Shown: positions 34,414-43,978, counted from the stretch's first letter. The stretch is DNA of 46,163 nucleotides from Gemmatimonas sp. (GCA_011390885.1 JAABRO010000018.1:1-46163), one strand, 5' to 3'. Numbers and translations are program-made. Notes: generated from the letters alone by a model not told the origin.

Positions 34414-35868
34414 ATGCGAACCCGCCGCTTCCCGCTCCCGCGACTCCGTGCCCTCGACTCGCTCGTCGGACTGCTGCTCGCCGCGAGCCCTGCCGTTCAC
34501 GCCCAGCGCGCCCCCATCGCCCCCGCACTCCGCAGCTACGTGCGCTTCAACGCCGAGGCGCTCGCGCTCACGCACGTGCGCGTCGTCGACGGCACCGGTG
34601 CCCCCGCGCGCGACGATCAGACGCTCATCATCCGCGACGGACGCATCGCCGCACTCGGCCCCGCCGCCACCACATCCGTGCCGGCCGGTGCCGAGGTCGT
34701 GGACCTCACGGGGAAGAGCGTGATGCCCGGGCTCGTCATGGTGCACGAGCACCTGTACTACCCGGTGGGCGCAGGCACCTACGCGAATCTCACGGAGAGC
34801 TTCTCGAGACTCTATCTCGCGGGCGGCGTGACCAGCATGCGCACCGGTGGCAACATGAACGGCTTCGCCGAGCTGCTCGTGGCCAGGGCCATCGCGCGTG
34901 GCGAGAAGCCCGGTCCGTTCATCGACGCCACCGCGCCGTACCTCGAAGGGCCGGGCATGGGCTTCAACCAGGTGGTCACGCTGCGCGACACGAACGACGT
35001 GAAGCGGCACGTGGCCTACTGGGCCGAGGAGGGCGCGACGTCGTTCAAGGCGTACATGAACATCACGCGTGAGGCGCTGCGCGTGGCGGCGCGCGAGGCG
35101 CACGCGCGCGGACTCAAGATCACGGGGCACCTCTGCTCGGTCACGTACCGCGAAGCAGCCGATGCCGGCATCGACGATCTCGAGCACGGCTTCTTCGCGA
35201 TGAACGACTTCGTGCCGAACAAGGCGCCCGATCGCTGCCCGTCCCGCGGCGGCGCGGCCACGCAGAGCATGGCGAGTCTCGACCCTACGAGCCCCGAGGT
35301 GCAGGCGCTGTTCAAGCATCTCGTGGAGAAGAACGTCGCCGTCACCAGCACGCTCGCGATCTTCGAGACGTTCACGCCGGGGCGCCCGCTGCCGGCCGGC
35401 CTCGACGTGCTGCTCCCCTCGCTGCGCGAGGACTTCGAGCGCCGCCACGCGGCCACGCAGCGCAACACGCAGTCGCCGTACGCGCTCGCGTTCGCCAAGG
35501 GCATGGCCTTCGAGCGCGCCTTCGTGAATGCCGGCGGTCTGCTCATCGCAGGCACCGACCCCACCGGCGGCGGCGGGCTCGTGCCGGGCTTCAGCAACCA
35601 GCGCGCGCTCGAGCTGCTCGTCGAGGCCGGCTTCCCGCCGCTGGAGGCCATTCGCATCGGCACGCTCAACGGCGCGCGGTATCTGGGGCGCGACACGCTC
35701 ACCGGTTCGCTCACGGTGGGCAAGCTCGCCGACCTCGTGGTGCTCGATGGCGATCCTTCCGCCGACATTGCCGCCGTGCGCCGCGTGCAGTGGGTGTTCC
35801 GGCAGGGGGTAGGCTACGACCCGAAGGCGCTCATCGAGAGCGTGCGGGGGAAGGCGGGGTTGTGGTGA
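34414..35868 (+). CDS. Amidohydrolase family protein, exported
   Basis: 484 residues. A signal peptide spans about 1-30 (SPAVHAQ). Metal-binding HEH is at 111-113 in VMVHEHLYYP; further ligands are probably Lys in TSFKAYMN near 212, His in LKITGH, His in LEHGFF, and Asp in IAGTDPTGGG. The frame matches imidazolonepropionase-like exported amidohydrolases of the metal-dependent TIM-barrel superfamily. The substrate is unknown. GTGA overlap with the downstream lipoprotein suggests translational coupling. Confidence 0.9.
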   Translation: MRTRRFPLPRLRALDSLVGLLLAASPAVHAQRAPIAPALRSYVRFNAEALALTHVRVVDGTGAPARDDQTLIIRDGRIAALGPAATTSVPAGAEVVDLTGKSVMPGLVMVHEHLYYPVGAGTYANLTESFSRLYLAGGVTSMRTGGNMNGFAELLVARAIARGEKPGPFIDATAPYLEGPGMGFNQVVTLRDTNDVKRHVAYWAEEGATSFKAYMNITREALRVAAREAHARGLKITGHLCSVTYREAADAGIDDLEHGFFAMNDFVPNKAPDRCPSRGGAATQSMASLDPTSPEVQALFKHLVEKNVAVTSTLAIFETFTPGRPLPAGLDVLLPSLREDFERRHAATQRNTQSPYALAFAKGMAFERAFVNAGGLLIAGTDPTGGGGLVPGFSNQRALELLVEAGFPPLEAIRIGTLNGARYLGRDTLTGSLTVGKLADLVVLDGDPSADIAAVRRVQWVFRQGVGYDPKALIESVRGKAGLW

Positions 35869-36518
35869 GGAGGCGGCGGGCCGTCGTGCGCGGCGCGGGA
35901 CTGCGCGCCGCTCGGCGTCGTCGGTCCCCGCTCGCCCTGCTGCCGCTGCTGCTCGTCACCGCCTGCATCGGTGGTCCGTCCCCGACGCTCGCCGCCCGTC
36001 CGACGCCCGATCCGGCGGGCGTCGCCGGGACCTACTGCTACCGGTCGCCCGTCGCGAACGTCCGCGAGGCAGCGGCGCTCGCGGCGAGCCGCTACTGGCA
36101 GGAGCAGGAGCGGCAGCGGCCCGGGAGTCTGCATTCGGTCATGACGGGCGGCTTCGGCGGACTCCCCGTGCGCGAATTCGCCGATTCGTCGCGTGTCGAG
36201 GTGCGCGTGGAGGAGCGCGGGACGCTCGTGGTCCGCTGGCTGGACCGCACCACACGGCGACCGCGCGAGGAGCTCTTCGTGATCGCCCGTCCCGCGACCA
36301 GCGGCGAGGTGCGGCTCGAGGACCCCGCGCGCGGCAGTGGCGGGGCGGCGCTCGGCGTCGGACGCGCGAGCCAATGGCTCACCATGACCCGCGGCGCGGA
36401 CGGTGGCCTCACCATGATCCGCTGGTACCGCGAACGCGGGCTCTTCCTGCTGCTCTTCCCGTTTCAGGAGTACTACTTGAAGGCGGTGGACCTGGACCCG
36501 GCGTCGGGGTGCGGCTGA
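35865..36518 (+). CDS. Hypothetical lipoprotein
   Basis: 217 residues from a GTG start that overlaps the amidohydrolase stop (GTGA). A very Arg-rich N-terminus is followed by LALLPLLLVTAC, a lipobox with Cys at about 34. The mature part has YWQEQERQRPG, then TLVVRWLDRTTRRPREELFVIARP and GLTMIRWYRERGLFLLLFPFQEYYLKAVDLD near the end, probably beta-rich. No family recognised. Confidence 0.75.
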   Translation: MRRRRAVVRGAGLRAARRRRSPLALLPLLLVTACIGGPSPTLAARPTPDPAGVAGTYCYRSPVANVREAAALAASRYWQEQERQRPGSLHSVMTGGFGGLPVREFADSSRVEVRVEERGTLVVRWLDRTTRRPREELFVIARPATSGEVRLEDPARGSGGAALGVGRASQWLTMTRGADGGLTMIRWYRERGLFLLLFPFQEYYLKAVDLDPASGCG

Positions 36519-36808
36519 CCAGGCGACGCGGCAGCGGGCGTGACCTGGTGCGGCCGGAACGTTGCAACCAGCCGATGACAAATACTGCAGATTGCCGGAC
36601 TCTCCGCTTTCGTTCAGCTGCTTCGATGATCTCGTGGCGCTCGAAGCGGCCACGAGCGATCCGGCGGGATTGTGGATCGAGACCGTCCGGCTGCATCCGC
36701 TCGCACGATGCGAACTCGCGGGCACCGCGTCTCCCGAGCGTGGCGGCGGGCGTGTGGGAGCCGGGGCGGAAGTGAAGGTCCCGGCGACGGTGACAGCCGC
36801 CCACTACC
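36519..36808. other. Convergent intergenic region, no gene seen
   Basis: 290 bp between the lipoprotein stop and the stop of the kinase fusion. Short open frames occur but none has a start site or composition that supports coding. No strong hairpin was found. Confidence 0.4.
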
Positions 36809-39800
36809 CTATGCTGCCACCATCGCCAGCACCTCGGCCGGCGTCATCGCGCTGCCCGACGCCAGCAGCGCCTCCAGCTCCGCGCGCGGCACCGTGGCCC
36901 GGAGCGCCGCGATGCGCTCGGCCACCCCGGGCGCCAGGGGGTGCTCGATGACCACCCCCGCGCGGCGCGACATCACCTCGGCGGCCGCGGCGATGGCCAC
37001 GGCGCGTTCGGTGCCGCCCTGGGCGGCCTCCGCGGCGGCCAGCCCCATGAGGGCCTGTCCGGTCCCGCGAGGGCTCCCCACCTCGTCGTACGTGCGGAGC
37101 GCGCGCTGAAAGGACCGCAGCGCATCCTCGACCCGGTCGGCAGCGAGCGCCACGTATCCCGCTTCGCATTGCACGCGCGCGATCTCGGGCTTGTCACCCA
37201 ATCGCACGAAGGTCTCCTCGGCCTGCCGGTACAGCGCGAGCGCACCGGCCATGTCCCCCCGGGAGAAGGTCATGGACGCCAGGAAGCTGAGCGCGATGCC
37301 GCCACCCTCACAATCGTCGAGGGGGATCTGCAGGCGCCGGGCCGCCTCCACCAGCGCCACACCACCGTCCACGTCACCGGACACGTAGCACTGCATGCCC
37401 TTGATGGTCATCGCGATGCCGCGGAGAAAGTCGTTGGCCCCGCGGTCGGCTGCCTCCGTCGCACGGTCGAACTCTGCACCCGCCTCGGCGAGGTGGCCCA
37501 TGCCCATGAGGGCGTACCCGTGGCCGACGTGCCCCCAGGTCGCGATGTTCGCGTCGCCGATGGCCTCGCCATCGGCGGCCATGCGCTCCCAGTCCCGCGC
37601 CGCCCGCTCCAGGTTGCCGGTGCTGGCCGACACCGTCCCGCTGGCGAAGAACCCCAGCGCCCGGTCGAGGCTCGGCCCGAGGTTCCGTCGCGTCGCGAGC
37701 TCCAGCAGGGTGTCCACGGAGTCGTGCGCCACGATGTGCAGCCCGGCAATGTGCCAGTACCACGTCAGCCATCCGCACAGCCGCAGCGCCGCCGCCACAT
37801 CCGCCTCGTCGCCGTTGCGGGCCCGGAGGATCAGCCAGCCGAGGGCGGCGAAGGTGTTCGCCTTCTCCGCGCGGGCCCGGTCCATGGACGCGATCTGGGT
37901 GGTCCCCTCGATCCCCTCGTGCACGGTTCGGGCGAAGTCGAGGAAGTACGCCGCGTGGGCATCGCGGGCGGCCTCCACCTCGGCGCCCGCGTGGAGCTGC
38001 TCAGCGGCGAACGCCCGGATGGTCTCGAGCAGCGCGTAGCGCTCGCCGGATCCGATCACGCGCACCAGCCCCTTCTCCACCAGGGACTCGAACTCGTCCA
38101 GCGCCCGCCACCGGTCGTCGGCGCCGTAGCACACCTGCTCCATCGCCTCGAAGGTCCACCCCTCGTGGAACGTCGAGAGCCGGCGCAGGAGCCGCTGCTC
38201 CTCCGCGCTCAGCAGGGAGTAGCTCCAGCTGATGGTGGCTCGGAGCGTGCGCTGACGGAGGGGCAGGTCCCGGTCCCCGGAGGAGAGCAGGTCGAGGGCG
38301 TGGTCGAGGCGCTGGAGCAGCGTGGCGGGGTCGAGGACGCGCACGCGCGCCGCCGCGAGCTCCAGCGCCAGCGGGAGCCCGTCGAGCGCGCGGCAGATCC
38401 CGGCCACCGCCTCGGCGTTCTCCCGGGAGAGCGAGAACTGGGGCTTCACCTTGCGGGCCCGCTCCACGAAGAGGGCCACCGACGGACACGCGAGGAGCTG
38501 GGCCACGTCCGTGTGCCCAGCCGGGGGCAGCGCCAGCGGGGGCAGGGCCAGCTCGACTTCCGCGCCGATCTTGAGGGGCCGGCGGCTCGTCACCACCAGC
38601 TGGAGCCCCGGGCAGCGGGCCACCAGCGCGGCCACGTCCTCTGCGGCGTCCACCACCTGCTCGAAGTTGTCCACCACCAGCAGGACGTGGCGGTCGCCCA
38701 CCACCGACGCGATCGCGTCGAGCGCCGAGCGACCGAGGGCTTCGGCGATGTCCAGCGTGGTGGCGATGACGGGCATCACCTCCTCGGGCGAGGTGATGGA
38801 GGCGAGGGAGACGAACGCGGCGCCGCCGGCGCACGCCGGACCGACGCGGTGGAAGAGCTCGATCGCGAAGCGGGTCTTGCCGGTGCCGCCGACACCGGTG
38901 ACGGTGAGGACCCGAGCCCCCTCCTGCAGCTGCCGCACGGCGTCGGCGACCTGCACCTCGCGGCCGATCAGTTCGGTCGGGGGCGCGGGTGGCGCCTTGT
39001 GGATCGGTTCCGGCTCCTCGGCGACGGACCCGGCGCCTGCTCTCGCCCCGGTGGCTCCCGCCCGGAGCGCGGCGCGCCAGTGCGTCATGGACGGGAAGCG
39101 GTCGCCTGGCACCTTGGCCAGCGCCCGATCCACGGCCGCCGCGACCGCGCCCGGCAGGTTCGCGCGGACGGTGCGCAGGTTCGGCGCCGGATCCATGAGG
39201 TGCCGAGCGATGATGACCATGGCGCTGGGCCCCGTGAACGGCGGCTCGCCCGCAAGCATCTCGAAGACCAGGCACCCCAGCGAATACAGGTCGCTGCGGG
39301 CGTCCACCGGCTCGCCCCCGGCCTGCTCGGGGCTCATGTAGCGCGGTGTGCCCAGCGACATCCCCGTGGCCGTGAGCCGTTCGTCGGCGGCTGCGGTCAG
39401 GGTGGCGGCCAGCCCGAAGTCCGCCACGATCGCGCGGCCCTCCTCGAGCAGGATGTTCTCCGGCTTGATGTCCCGGTGCACGATGCCGCGGCCGTGGGCG
39501 TACTCCAGCGCATCGGAGATCTGGTCCGCGAGCCGGAGCGCCTCGTCCAGTGGAAGCTGCCGCTCCTGGTCCATGCGCTCCCGGAGCGAGCGTCCCTCCA
39601 CGAACGGCATGACGTAGTAGAGGAATCCGTCCGCCGCGCCCGAGTCGTAGAGCGGCAGGATGTGCGGATGCCGGAGGTTCGCCGTGGTGGTGATCTCCCG
39701 GAGGAACCGCTCCTCGCCCAGGGCCGAGGCCACGTCCGCGCGGAGCACCTTGATGGCCACCTGGCGCTGGTGCTTCAGGTCATCGGCCAGGTAGACCGTG

Positions 39801-39883
39801 GCCATGCCGCCCTGCCCGAGTTCCCGGTCGATGCGGTAACGGTTCGCGAGCGCCTCGACCAGACGCGGAGGGGTCTCTGTCAT
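36809..39883 (-). CDS. Ser/Thr kinase - ATPase - TPR fusion regulator
   Basis: 1024 residues. Kinase domain 16-275: GQGGMA at 24-29, Lys45, HRDIKPEN 136-143, DFG 155-157, GTPRYMSPEQ. A linker (about 275-305) leads to a STAND-type ATPase with P-loop GVGGTGKT at 330-337, Walker B LLVVDNFEQVV near 405 and VTSRRPLKI. The C-terminal half is helical TPR-like repeats (HVGHGYALMGMGHLAEAGAEF, SFQRALRTYDEVG). No helix-turn-helix is seen, unlike similar AfsR/LuxR-type regulators, so it probably acts through phosphorylation. An in-frame ATG 12 bp upstream is a minor alternative. Confidence 0.92.
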   Translation of the reverse strand: MTETPPRLVEALANRYRIDRELGQGGMATVYLADDLKHQRQVAIKVLRADVASALGEERFLREITTTANLRHPHILPLYDSGAADGFLYYVMPFVEGRSLRERMDQERQLPLDEALRLADQISDALEYAHGRGIVHRDIKPENILLEEGRAIVADFGLAATLTAAADERLTATGMSLGTPRYMSPEQAGGEPVDARSDLYSLGCLVFEMLAGEPPFTGPSAMVIIARHLMDPAPNLRTVRANLPGAVAAAVDRALAKVPGDRFPSMTHWRAALRAGATGARAGAGSVAEEPEPIHKAPPAPPTELIGREVQVADAVRQLQEGARVLTVTGVGGTGKTRFAIELFHRVGPACAGGAAFVSLASITSPEEVMPVIATTLDIAEALGRSALDAIASVVGDRHVLLVVDNFEQVVDAAEDVAALVARCPGLQLVVTSRRPLKIGAEVELALPPLALPPAGHTDVAQLLACPSVALFVERARKVKPQFSLSRENAEAVAGICRALDGLPLALELAAARVRVLDPATLLQRLDHALDLLSSGDRDLPLRQRTLRATISWSYSLLSAEEQRLLRRLSTFHEGWTFEAMEQVCYGADDRWRALDEFESLVEKGLVRVIGSGERYALLETIRAFAAEQLHAGAEVEAARDAHAAYFLDFARTVHEGIEGTTQIASMDRARAEKANTFAALGWLILRARNGDEADVAAALRLCGWLTWYWHIAGLHIVAHDSVDTLLELATRRNLGPSLDRALGFFASGTVSASTGNLERAARDWERMAADGEAIGDANIATWGHVGHGYALMGMGHLAEAGAEFDRATEAADRGANDFLRGIAMTIKGMQCYVSGDVDGGVALVEAARRLQIPLDDCEGGGIALSFLASMTFSRGDMAGALALYRQAEETFVRLGDKPEIARVQCEAGYVALAADRVEDALRSFQRALRTYDEVGSPRGTGQALMGLAAAEAAQGGTERAVAIAAAAEVMSRRAGVVIEHPLAPGVAERIAALRATVPRAELEALLASGSAMTPAEVLAMVAA

Positions 39884-40030
39884 GCGCACGAACATGCGGG
39901 GCGGGTCGGTGGAGCGCCATCGGCTCGCGACACACCGTGACGCATCCGGCTGCGCTCGCGCTGACCAGCAGCAACTCGTGGCGCAGCCACGCAATGGCGC
40001 TTCCGGCTGCGGCACCCGATCGTTTCCGGC
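39884..40030. promoter_or_regulatory. Divergent intergenic region kinase fusion / hydrolase
   Basis: 147 bp with promoters for both genes expected. No clear -35/-10 or operator identified. Confidence 0.35.
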
Positions 40031-41365
40031 ATGACAAGCTTCCTCGTGCTCTCCCGTCGCTCGGTTCAGCCCCCGCGCCTGACGCTGCTCCTCGCCCTGC
40101 TCGCCGTCGCGCCCCTCGTCGCGCGTGCGCAGGCCGCACCCACCGCCCCGCTTCCGCGCGCCACCCCGGAAGCGATGGGCATGTCCTCCGGTGCCCTCGA
40201 ACGCGCCACAGCGCTCCTGCAGGCGCACGTCGACCGCGGTGACATCGCCGGCGTCGTCGCGGCGGTCATGCGCGACGGACAGCTCGTGTACCAGGTGGCG
40301 CTCGGCGTACGCGACGTGACCACGCGCGACCCCATGCCACCGGACGCGCTCTTCCGCCTGTACTCCATGACGCGCCCCGTCACGTCCACCGCCATCCTCA
40401 TGCTGCACGACGAGGGGCGGCTCGACGTGAACGATCCGCTCGTGAAGTGGCTGCCGGAGTTCGCCGCGCAGCAGGTGCTGCTGAACGCCGCCGCCAGGCC
40501 GAGCGACAGCGCGCCCGTTCCGCCCACGCGCGCGCGCATCGGTGACATCACGCTCGCGCAGCTGCTCACGCACACCTCCGGCATCGGCAGCCGCGATGCG
40601 CCGCTCTACCGCGCGCACGACGTGCACCGCTACGACAAGTCGCTGACCGACGTGGTACACGACGTCGCGGCGCTCCCGCTCTTCGAGGACCCGGGCACGC
40701 GCTATCGCTACGGCATGCACGCCGAGGTGCTGGGGCGCGTGATCGAGGTGGTGACGGGACAGCCGGTCGAGACGTTCCTGCGCGACCGCCTCTTCGCGCC
40801 GCTCGGCATGCGCGACGCGACGTTTCGCGTAGGCGCCGATCGCGCGCCGCGCCTCGCCACCGTGCACCGCAAGGACGCCGACGGACGCCTGCGCCCGCAC
40901 GTCATGGAACCGCTCGACGTGACCGACGAGCGCCGGCTGGTGAGTGCCGGTGTCGGGCTCGTGGCCTCCACGGAGGACTTCCTGCGCTTCGGACAGCTCT
41001 TTCTCGACGAAGGGCGCGTGGGCGATCGCCGGCTGCTCAGCGCCGGCGCGGTGCGCATGGCGCGCGAGAACGCCGTGCCCGACGCGCTGCTCCCGCTGCC
41101 CGGCGGCGGCTACTGGAGCGGCTCCGGATGGAGCCTCGGCGGCTTCGCCGTCGCGCTCGACCCTGCGCGCTACAACCACCCCGTGCGGCGCGGCGAGTTC
41201 TGGTGGGACGGCTCGGCGGGCACGCGCTTCTGGATCGATCCGGTGGAGCGCCTGGTCATCGTGGTGAACGCGCAGGTGTCGCCCGCAGGCGGCGGCGGGT
41301 TTCGCGAGCGGTTCCGGGCGGCGGTGGAGGAGGCATTGGTGGTGAGGAAGGGCGAGGCGGAGTGA
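40031..41365 (+). CDS. Beta-lactamase-family serine hydrolase with SxxR motif
   Basis: 444 residues. A signal peptide covers about 1-36 (VARAQAAP). The class C-like catalytic Ser is Ser112 in YSMTRPVTS, but the Lys of SxxK is replaced by Arg115. The second motif is YRYGMHAEVLG near 225, and DGSAGTRFWIDP near 396 stands in for the KTG/HxG motif. The overall organisation is like EstB-type esterases of this superfamily. With Arg for the general-base Lys, activity could be altered; some relatives may carry this. Otherwise the fold is intact. Confidence 0.88.
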   Translation: MTSFLVLSRRSVQPPRLTLLLALLAVAPLVARAQAAPTAPLPRATPEAMGMSSGALERATALLQAHVDRGDIAGVVAAVMRDGQLVYQVALGVRDVTTRDPMPPDALFRLYSMTRPVTSTAILMLHDEGRLDVNDPLVKWLPEFAAQQVLLNAAARPSDSAPVPPTRARIGDITLAQLLTHTSGIGSRDAPLYRAHDVHRYDKSLTDVVHDVAALPLFEDPGTRYRYGMHAEVLGRVIEVVTGQPVETFLRDRLFAPLGMRDATFRVGADRAPRLATVHRKDADGRLRPHVMEPLDVTDERRLVSAGVGLVASTEDFLRFGQLFLDEGRVGDRRLLSAGAVRMARENAVPDALLPLPGGGYWSGSGWSLGGFAVALDPARYNHPVRRGEFWWDGSAGTRFWIDPVERLVIVVNAQVSPAGGGGFRERFRAAVEEALVVRKGEAE

Positions 41366-41460
41366 TTGCCCACCGGCGGCAGCACACGGTACTTTCTCGC
41401 CGCCTCGAGACGCCGAGTCGCCGCTGCACCGTGCGACGCCACCCTCAGCAACCCCTCCGC

Positions 41461-41559
41461 ATGACCAACGAAACCGGGAAGCCCGCGAGCCGCGCGGCAT
41501 GGATGACCGCGCTTGGACTCGCCGTCGGCTTCGTCGTGTACAGGCTGCTGTTTCAATAG
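41461..41559 (+). CDS. Hypothetical micro-membrane protein
   Basis: 32 residues: a polar start MTNETGKPASRAA and one hydrophobic helix (MTALGLAVGFVVYRLLF). No family recognised and no clear ribosome-binding site, though CCTCC lies just upstream. It lies in the gap between the hydrolase and repeat copy A. It may not be expressed. Confidence 0.4.
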   Translation: MTNETGKPASRAAWMTALGLAVGFVVYRLLFQ

Positions 41560-41573
41560 TCCGCCGCGGTGGA

Positions 41574-41839
41574 CTGCAGCCCATCAGCCCTGAGCGGCTT
41601 CAGCTGCGAAGCTGGCCAGCGACCTGCGGCATCGCGCGAGGAGCAGCAGGGAGAGTTGGCGTCGACCCCTGCGCGAAGCGAACGCCCAGCTGATCAGCCG
41701 CGCCGCCGGAGGCGGCGCAGCCGAGCGCTCGCCATGCAGGGAAGGTCGCCCCGTGCTCCGCCGGCAGCGCCGCCCAGATCGTGCAGGAAGCTGATCAGCT
41801 TCGCAGCTGAATCAGCTCAGGGCTGCCAACCTGCTGGCG
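41574..41839 (+). repeat. Interspersed palindromic element, copy A
   Basis: 266 bp that matches copies B (43229-43495) and C (45773-46035, inverted) through most of its length. The left end starts ctgcagccc and the right end is cagggctgccaacctgctggcg; the ends contain inverted repeats of GCCCTGAGC...TCAGC type. In the middle, cagctgatcagc is followed by a hairpin gcgccgcc-gga-ggcggcgc. It contains no open reading frame that I can support. It lies between two convergent genes. Confidence 0.9.
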
Positions 41840-41867
41840 CTCCGTGGTGCACGCGCCGAGCGCCGAC

Positions 41868-43163
41868 CTACGTCGTGCCCCTCCTCCCCACCCATACCAG
41901 GAACCCCACCCCCATCGCTCTCCCGCACAGCTGCGCCGCCAGCGCCGCCGTCACGCCCATCATCCCCAATCCCCACGCAAACACCGGGAAGCACAGCGCC
42001 ATCCCGCCCACCTCGATCGCCGTCGCCACCGATATCGGCCGCGTCGTTCCGGCACGCACGAGCACCGCGCGCTGAAAAGCGAGCGCCACCGACAGCAGCG
42101 GCAGCAGCACCGCCACCTGCGTCGGTGTGCGTGCGAGTTCGACCAGCGCCGGCGGCAGCCCCGACAGCTGTCCGTACCATGCAGCGGCGAGTGGCGTGAA
42201 CGCGATCACGGCGAGCACGCCGGAGGCCGCGAGCGCGAGGCCGACGGCGAAGCGACGCAGTTCCTGTCGATGTTCGAGGTCGCGTCCCACGAGTGCGATG
42301 GCCGCTTCCTGGAACGAGAGTCCGAGCGATCCGAACAGGAACACCAGCGCGACCACGACCGGGAAGAGGGCGAGCGACTCCACCGGTGCCGGCGCGCGTC
42401 CCATGAAGAACGTGAGCAGCGGCTTCGTGGTGAGGCCGATGAAGGAGGTGAGTGCGAGCGGGTAGTAGAAGCGCGCGATCGCGCCGTATCGCAGCGGTGC
42501 GGCCGACGCGTCCGCTGCTCGGCGCTGCACCTCGCGCACCGGCGCCGCGGCCATCACCGCCGCCACGATCGCTTCGACGAGCACGCCGGCCGAGAGCGCG
42601 GCGGCGGCCACCCACACTCCCGGCATTTCGGTGCGCGCGAGCAGCAGCGCCGTGCCGCCCATTCCGAGCAGCCGCACGCCCGTGCCGAGCGCGACGCGAC
42701 GCGTGCGACCGGCCTGGATGAGCACGCCGTGCAGGAACCGACGGTACCCGATGGCGGCGGGCCACGGGAGCAGCAGCCACAGGGCGCCGTACGTCAGGTC
42801 GGCCACGGCGTCGGGAAGGCCCACACCGCGCCGCATCAGCACGTCGAAGACGGGCGGCACGAGCACCACCAGCAGCAGCGCGGTGGACGCGAAGTTGAGC
42901 GCCCACGTGAAGCGGTGCAGGCGCCGGTAGCTGGTCGCATCGTGCACGAGCGCCGTCGCGGCGCTCATGAGCATGATCACCGGCGATTCCACGAGGATCG
43001 CGAAGGCGTACGCCACCCCGAACGCGGCCAGGTTGAGCGCCGCCTCCGGCTGCCGGCCGACCACTGCCGCGAGGAACGGCACCTCGGCGGCCATCATCAT
43101 CCACTGGAAGGCCAGCGGGAGCCAGAACGCGAGGATGGCGCGCGGGGAGCGGTCAGGGGTCAT
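41868..43163 (-). CDS. MOP/MATE-like polytopic transporter (ANKH-like)
   Basis: 431 residues with about 12 transmembrane helices. The opening ILAFWLPLAFQWMMMAAEVPFLAAVV, LNLAAFGVAYAFAILVESPVIMLMSAATALV and later LALTSFIGLTTKPLLTFFMGR resemble bacterial homologues of the progressive ankylosis (ANK) branch of the MOP flippase superfamily. The substrate is unknown. ATG at 43161-43163; upstream in-frame starts would lengthen the N-terminus by 14-22 residues. It lies between repeat copies A and B. Confidence 0.75.
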   Translation of the reverse strand: MTPDRSPRAILAFWLPLAFQWMMMAAEVPFLAAVVGRQPEAALNLAAFGVAYAFAILVESPVIMLMSAATALVHDATSYRRLHRFTWALNFASTALLLVVLVPPVFDVLMRRGVGLPDAVADLTYGALWLLLPWPAAIGYRRFLHGVLIQAGRTRRVALGTGVRLLGMGGTALLLARTEMPGVWVAAAALSAGVLVEAIVAAVMAAAPVREVQRRAADASAAPLRYGAIARFYYPLALTSFIGLTTKPLLTFFMGRAPAPVESLALFPVVVALVFLFGSLGLSFQEAAIALVGRDLEHRQELRRFAVGLALAASGVLAVIAFTPLAAAWYGQLSGLPPALVELARTPTQVAVLLPLLSVALAFQRAVLVRAGTTRPISVATAIEVGGMALCFPVFAWGLGMMGVTAALAAQLCGRAMGVGFLVWVGRRGTT

Positions 43164-43228
43164 GCGAGCGACGAGGTCAGGGCAGCGACGGGCGATCGGT
43201 AGCATAGTCGCGGGTCCGTCGCGGGACA

Positions 43229-43495
43229 CTGCAGCCCAGCAGCCCCGAGCGGATTCAGCTGCGGAGCTGGCCAGCGAACCGCGGCATCGCGCGAGGAGCA
43301 GCAGGGTGAGCTGGAGTCAGCCCCTGCGCGGAGCGAACGCCCAGCTGATCAGCTGCGCCGCCGTCGGCGGCGCGGCTGGGCGCTCGCCATGCACAGACGG
43401 TCGCCTCTTGCTCCGTCGGTCGCGCCCGCCGCGATCGCGCAGGAAGCTGATCAGCCTCGCCGCTGAAACCGCTCAGGGCTGCCAACCTGCTGGCG
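43229..43495 (+). repeat. Interspersed palindromic element, copy B
   Basis: 267 bp aligning to copy A in the same orientation from ctgcagccca to ctgccaacctgctggcg, with scattered substitutions. It has the central hairpin gcgccgccg-t-cggcggcgc and internal gctgatcagc sites. It lies in the divergent region between the MOP-like gene and the VOC gene, so it may contain or disturb their promoters. Confidence 0.9.
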
Positions 43496-43567
43496 ACTTG
43501 TCGCGCGCGCGCCGAGCCACGATCCTTGACCGTGTCCCGCGCCACCTACTTCCTACCCGCCCGCACC

Positions 43568-43978
43568 ATGTCCAGCACCGCCCCGTCGCTCAACGCCACG
43601 CACCTCGGCTGCTCCATCACCTGCCGCGACCTCGCGGCCTCCATCCGCTTCTACCATGAGGTGGTGGGGTTCGCGCTGGAGCAGTCGTTCGAGCGCGACG
43701 GCACGGTCGTGGCGGCCGTGATCTCGTCGGGGTCGATCCGCATCGTGCTCAACCAGGATGACGGGAAGCTGGGCTGGGACCGCATCAAGGGGCAGGGGAT
43801 CTACCTTCAGCTCGAGGTGCCCAGCTACGCGGACGTGGACCAGGCGGCCGAGCGGATCAAGGCGGCCGGCGGCACGCTGCTCAGCGAGCCGGCCGATCGG
43901 CCGTGGGGGGTGCGCATGTTCCAGTTCAACGATCCTGACGGCTTCAAGCTGGGTGTGTCGACACCGCTGCAGGGGTGA
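43568..43978 (+). CDS. VOC family (glyoxalase-fold) protein
   Basis: 136 residues. HLGCSITCRDLAASIRFYHEVVGFALEQSFERD begins a vicinal-oxygen-chelate domain and FQFNDPDGFKLGVSTP ends it. The pattern matches single-domain glyoxalase/bleomycin resistance-like proteins; it may bind a metal or substrate. The ATG at 43568 is preferred over a GTG 42 bp upstream. It is unrelated in close detail to the VOC gene at 26527. Confidence 0.87.
   Translation: MSSTAPSLNATHLGCSITCRDLAASIRFYHEVVGFALEQSFERDGTVVAAVISSGSIRIVLNQDDGKLGWDRIKGQGIYLQLEVPSYADVDQAAERIKAAGGTLLSEPADRPWGVRMFQFNDPDGFKLGVSTPLQG

Noticed and set aside
36941-39940. 999-codon open frame antisense to the kinase fusion
   Set aside because: It mirrors the codon structure of the minus-strand gene, with Arg/Gly/His/Glu-rich translation and no domain. 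High GC makes stop codons rare in the opposite frames.
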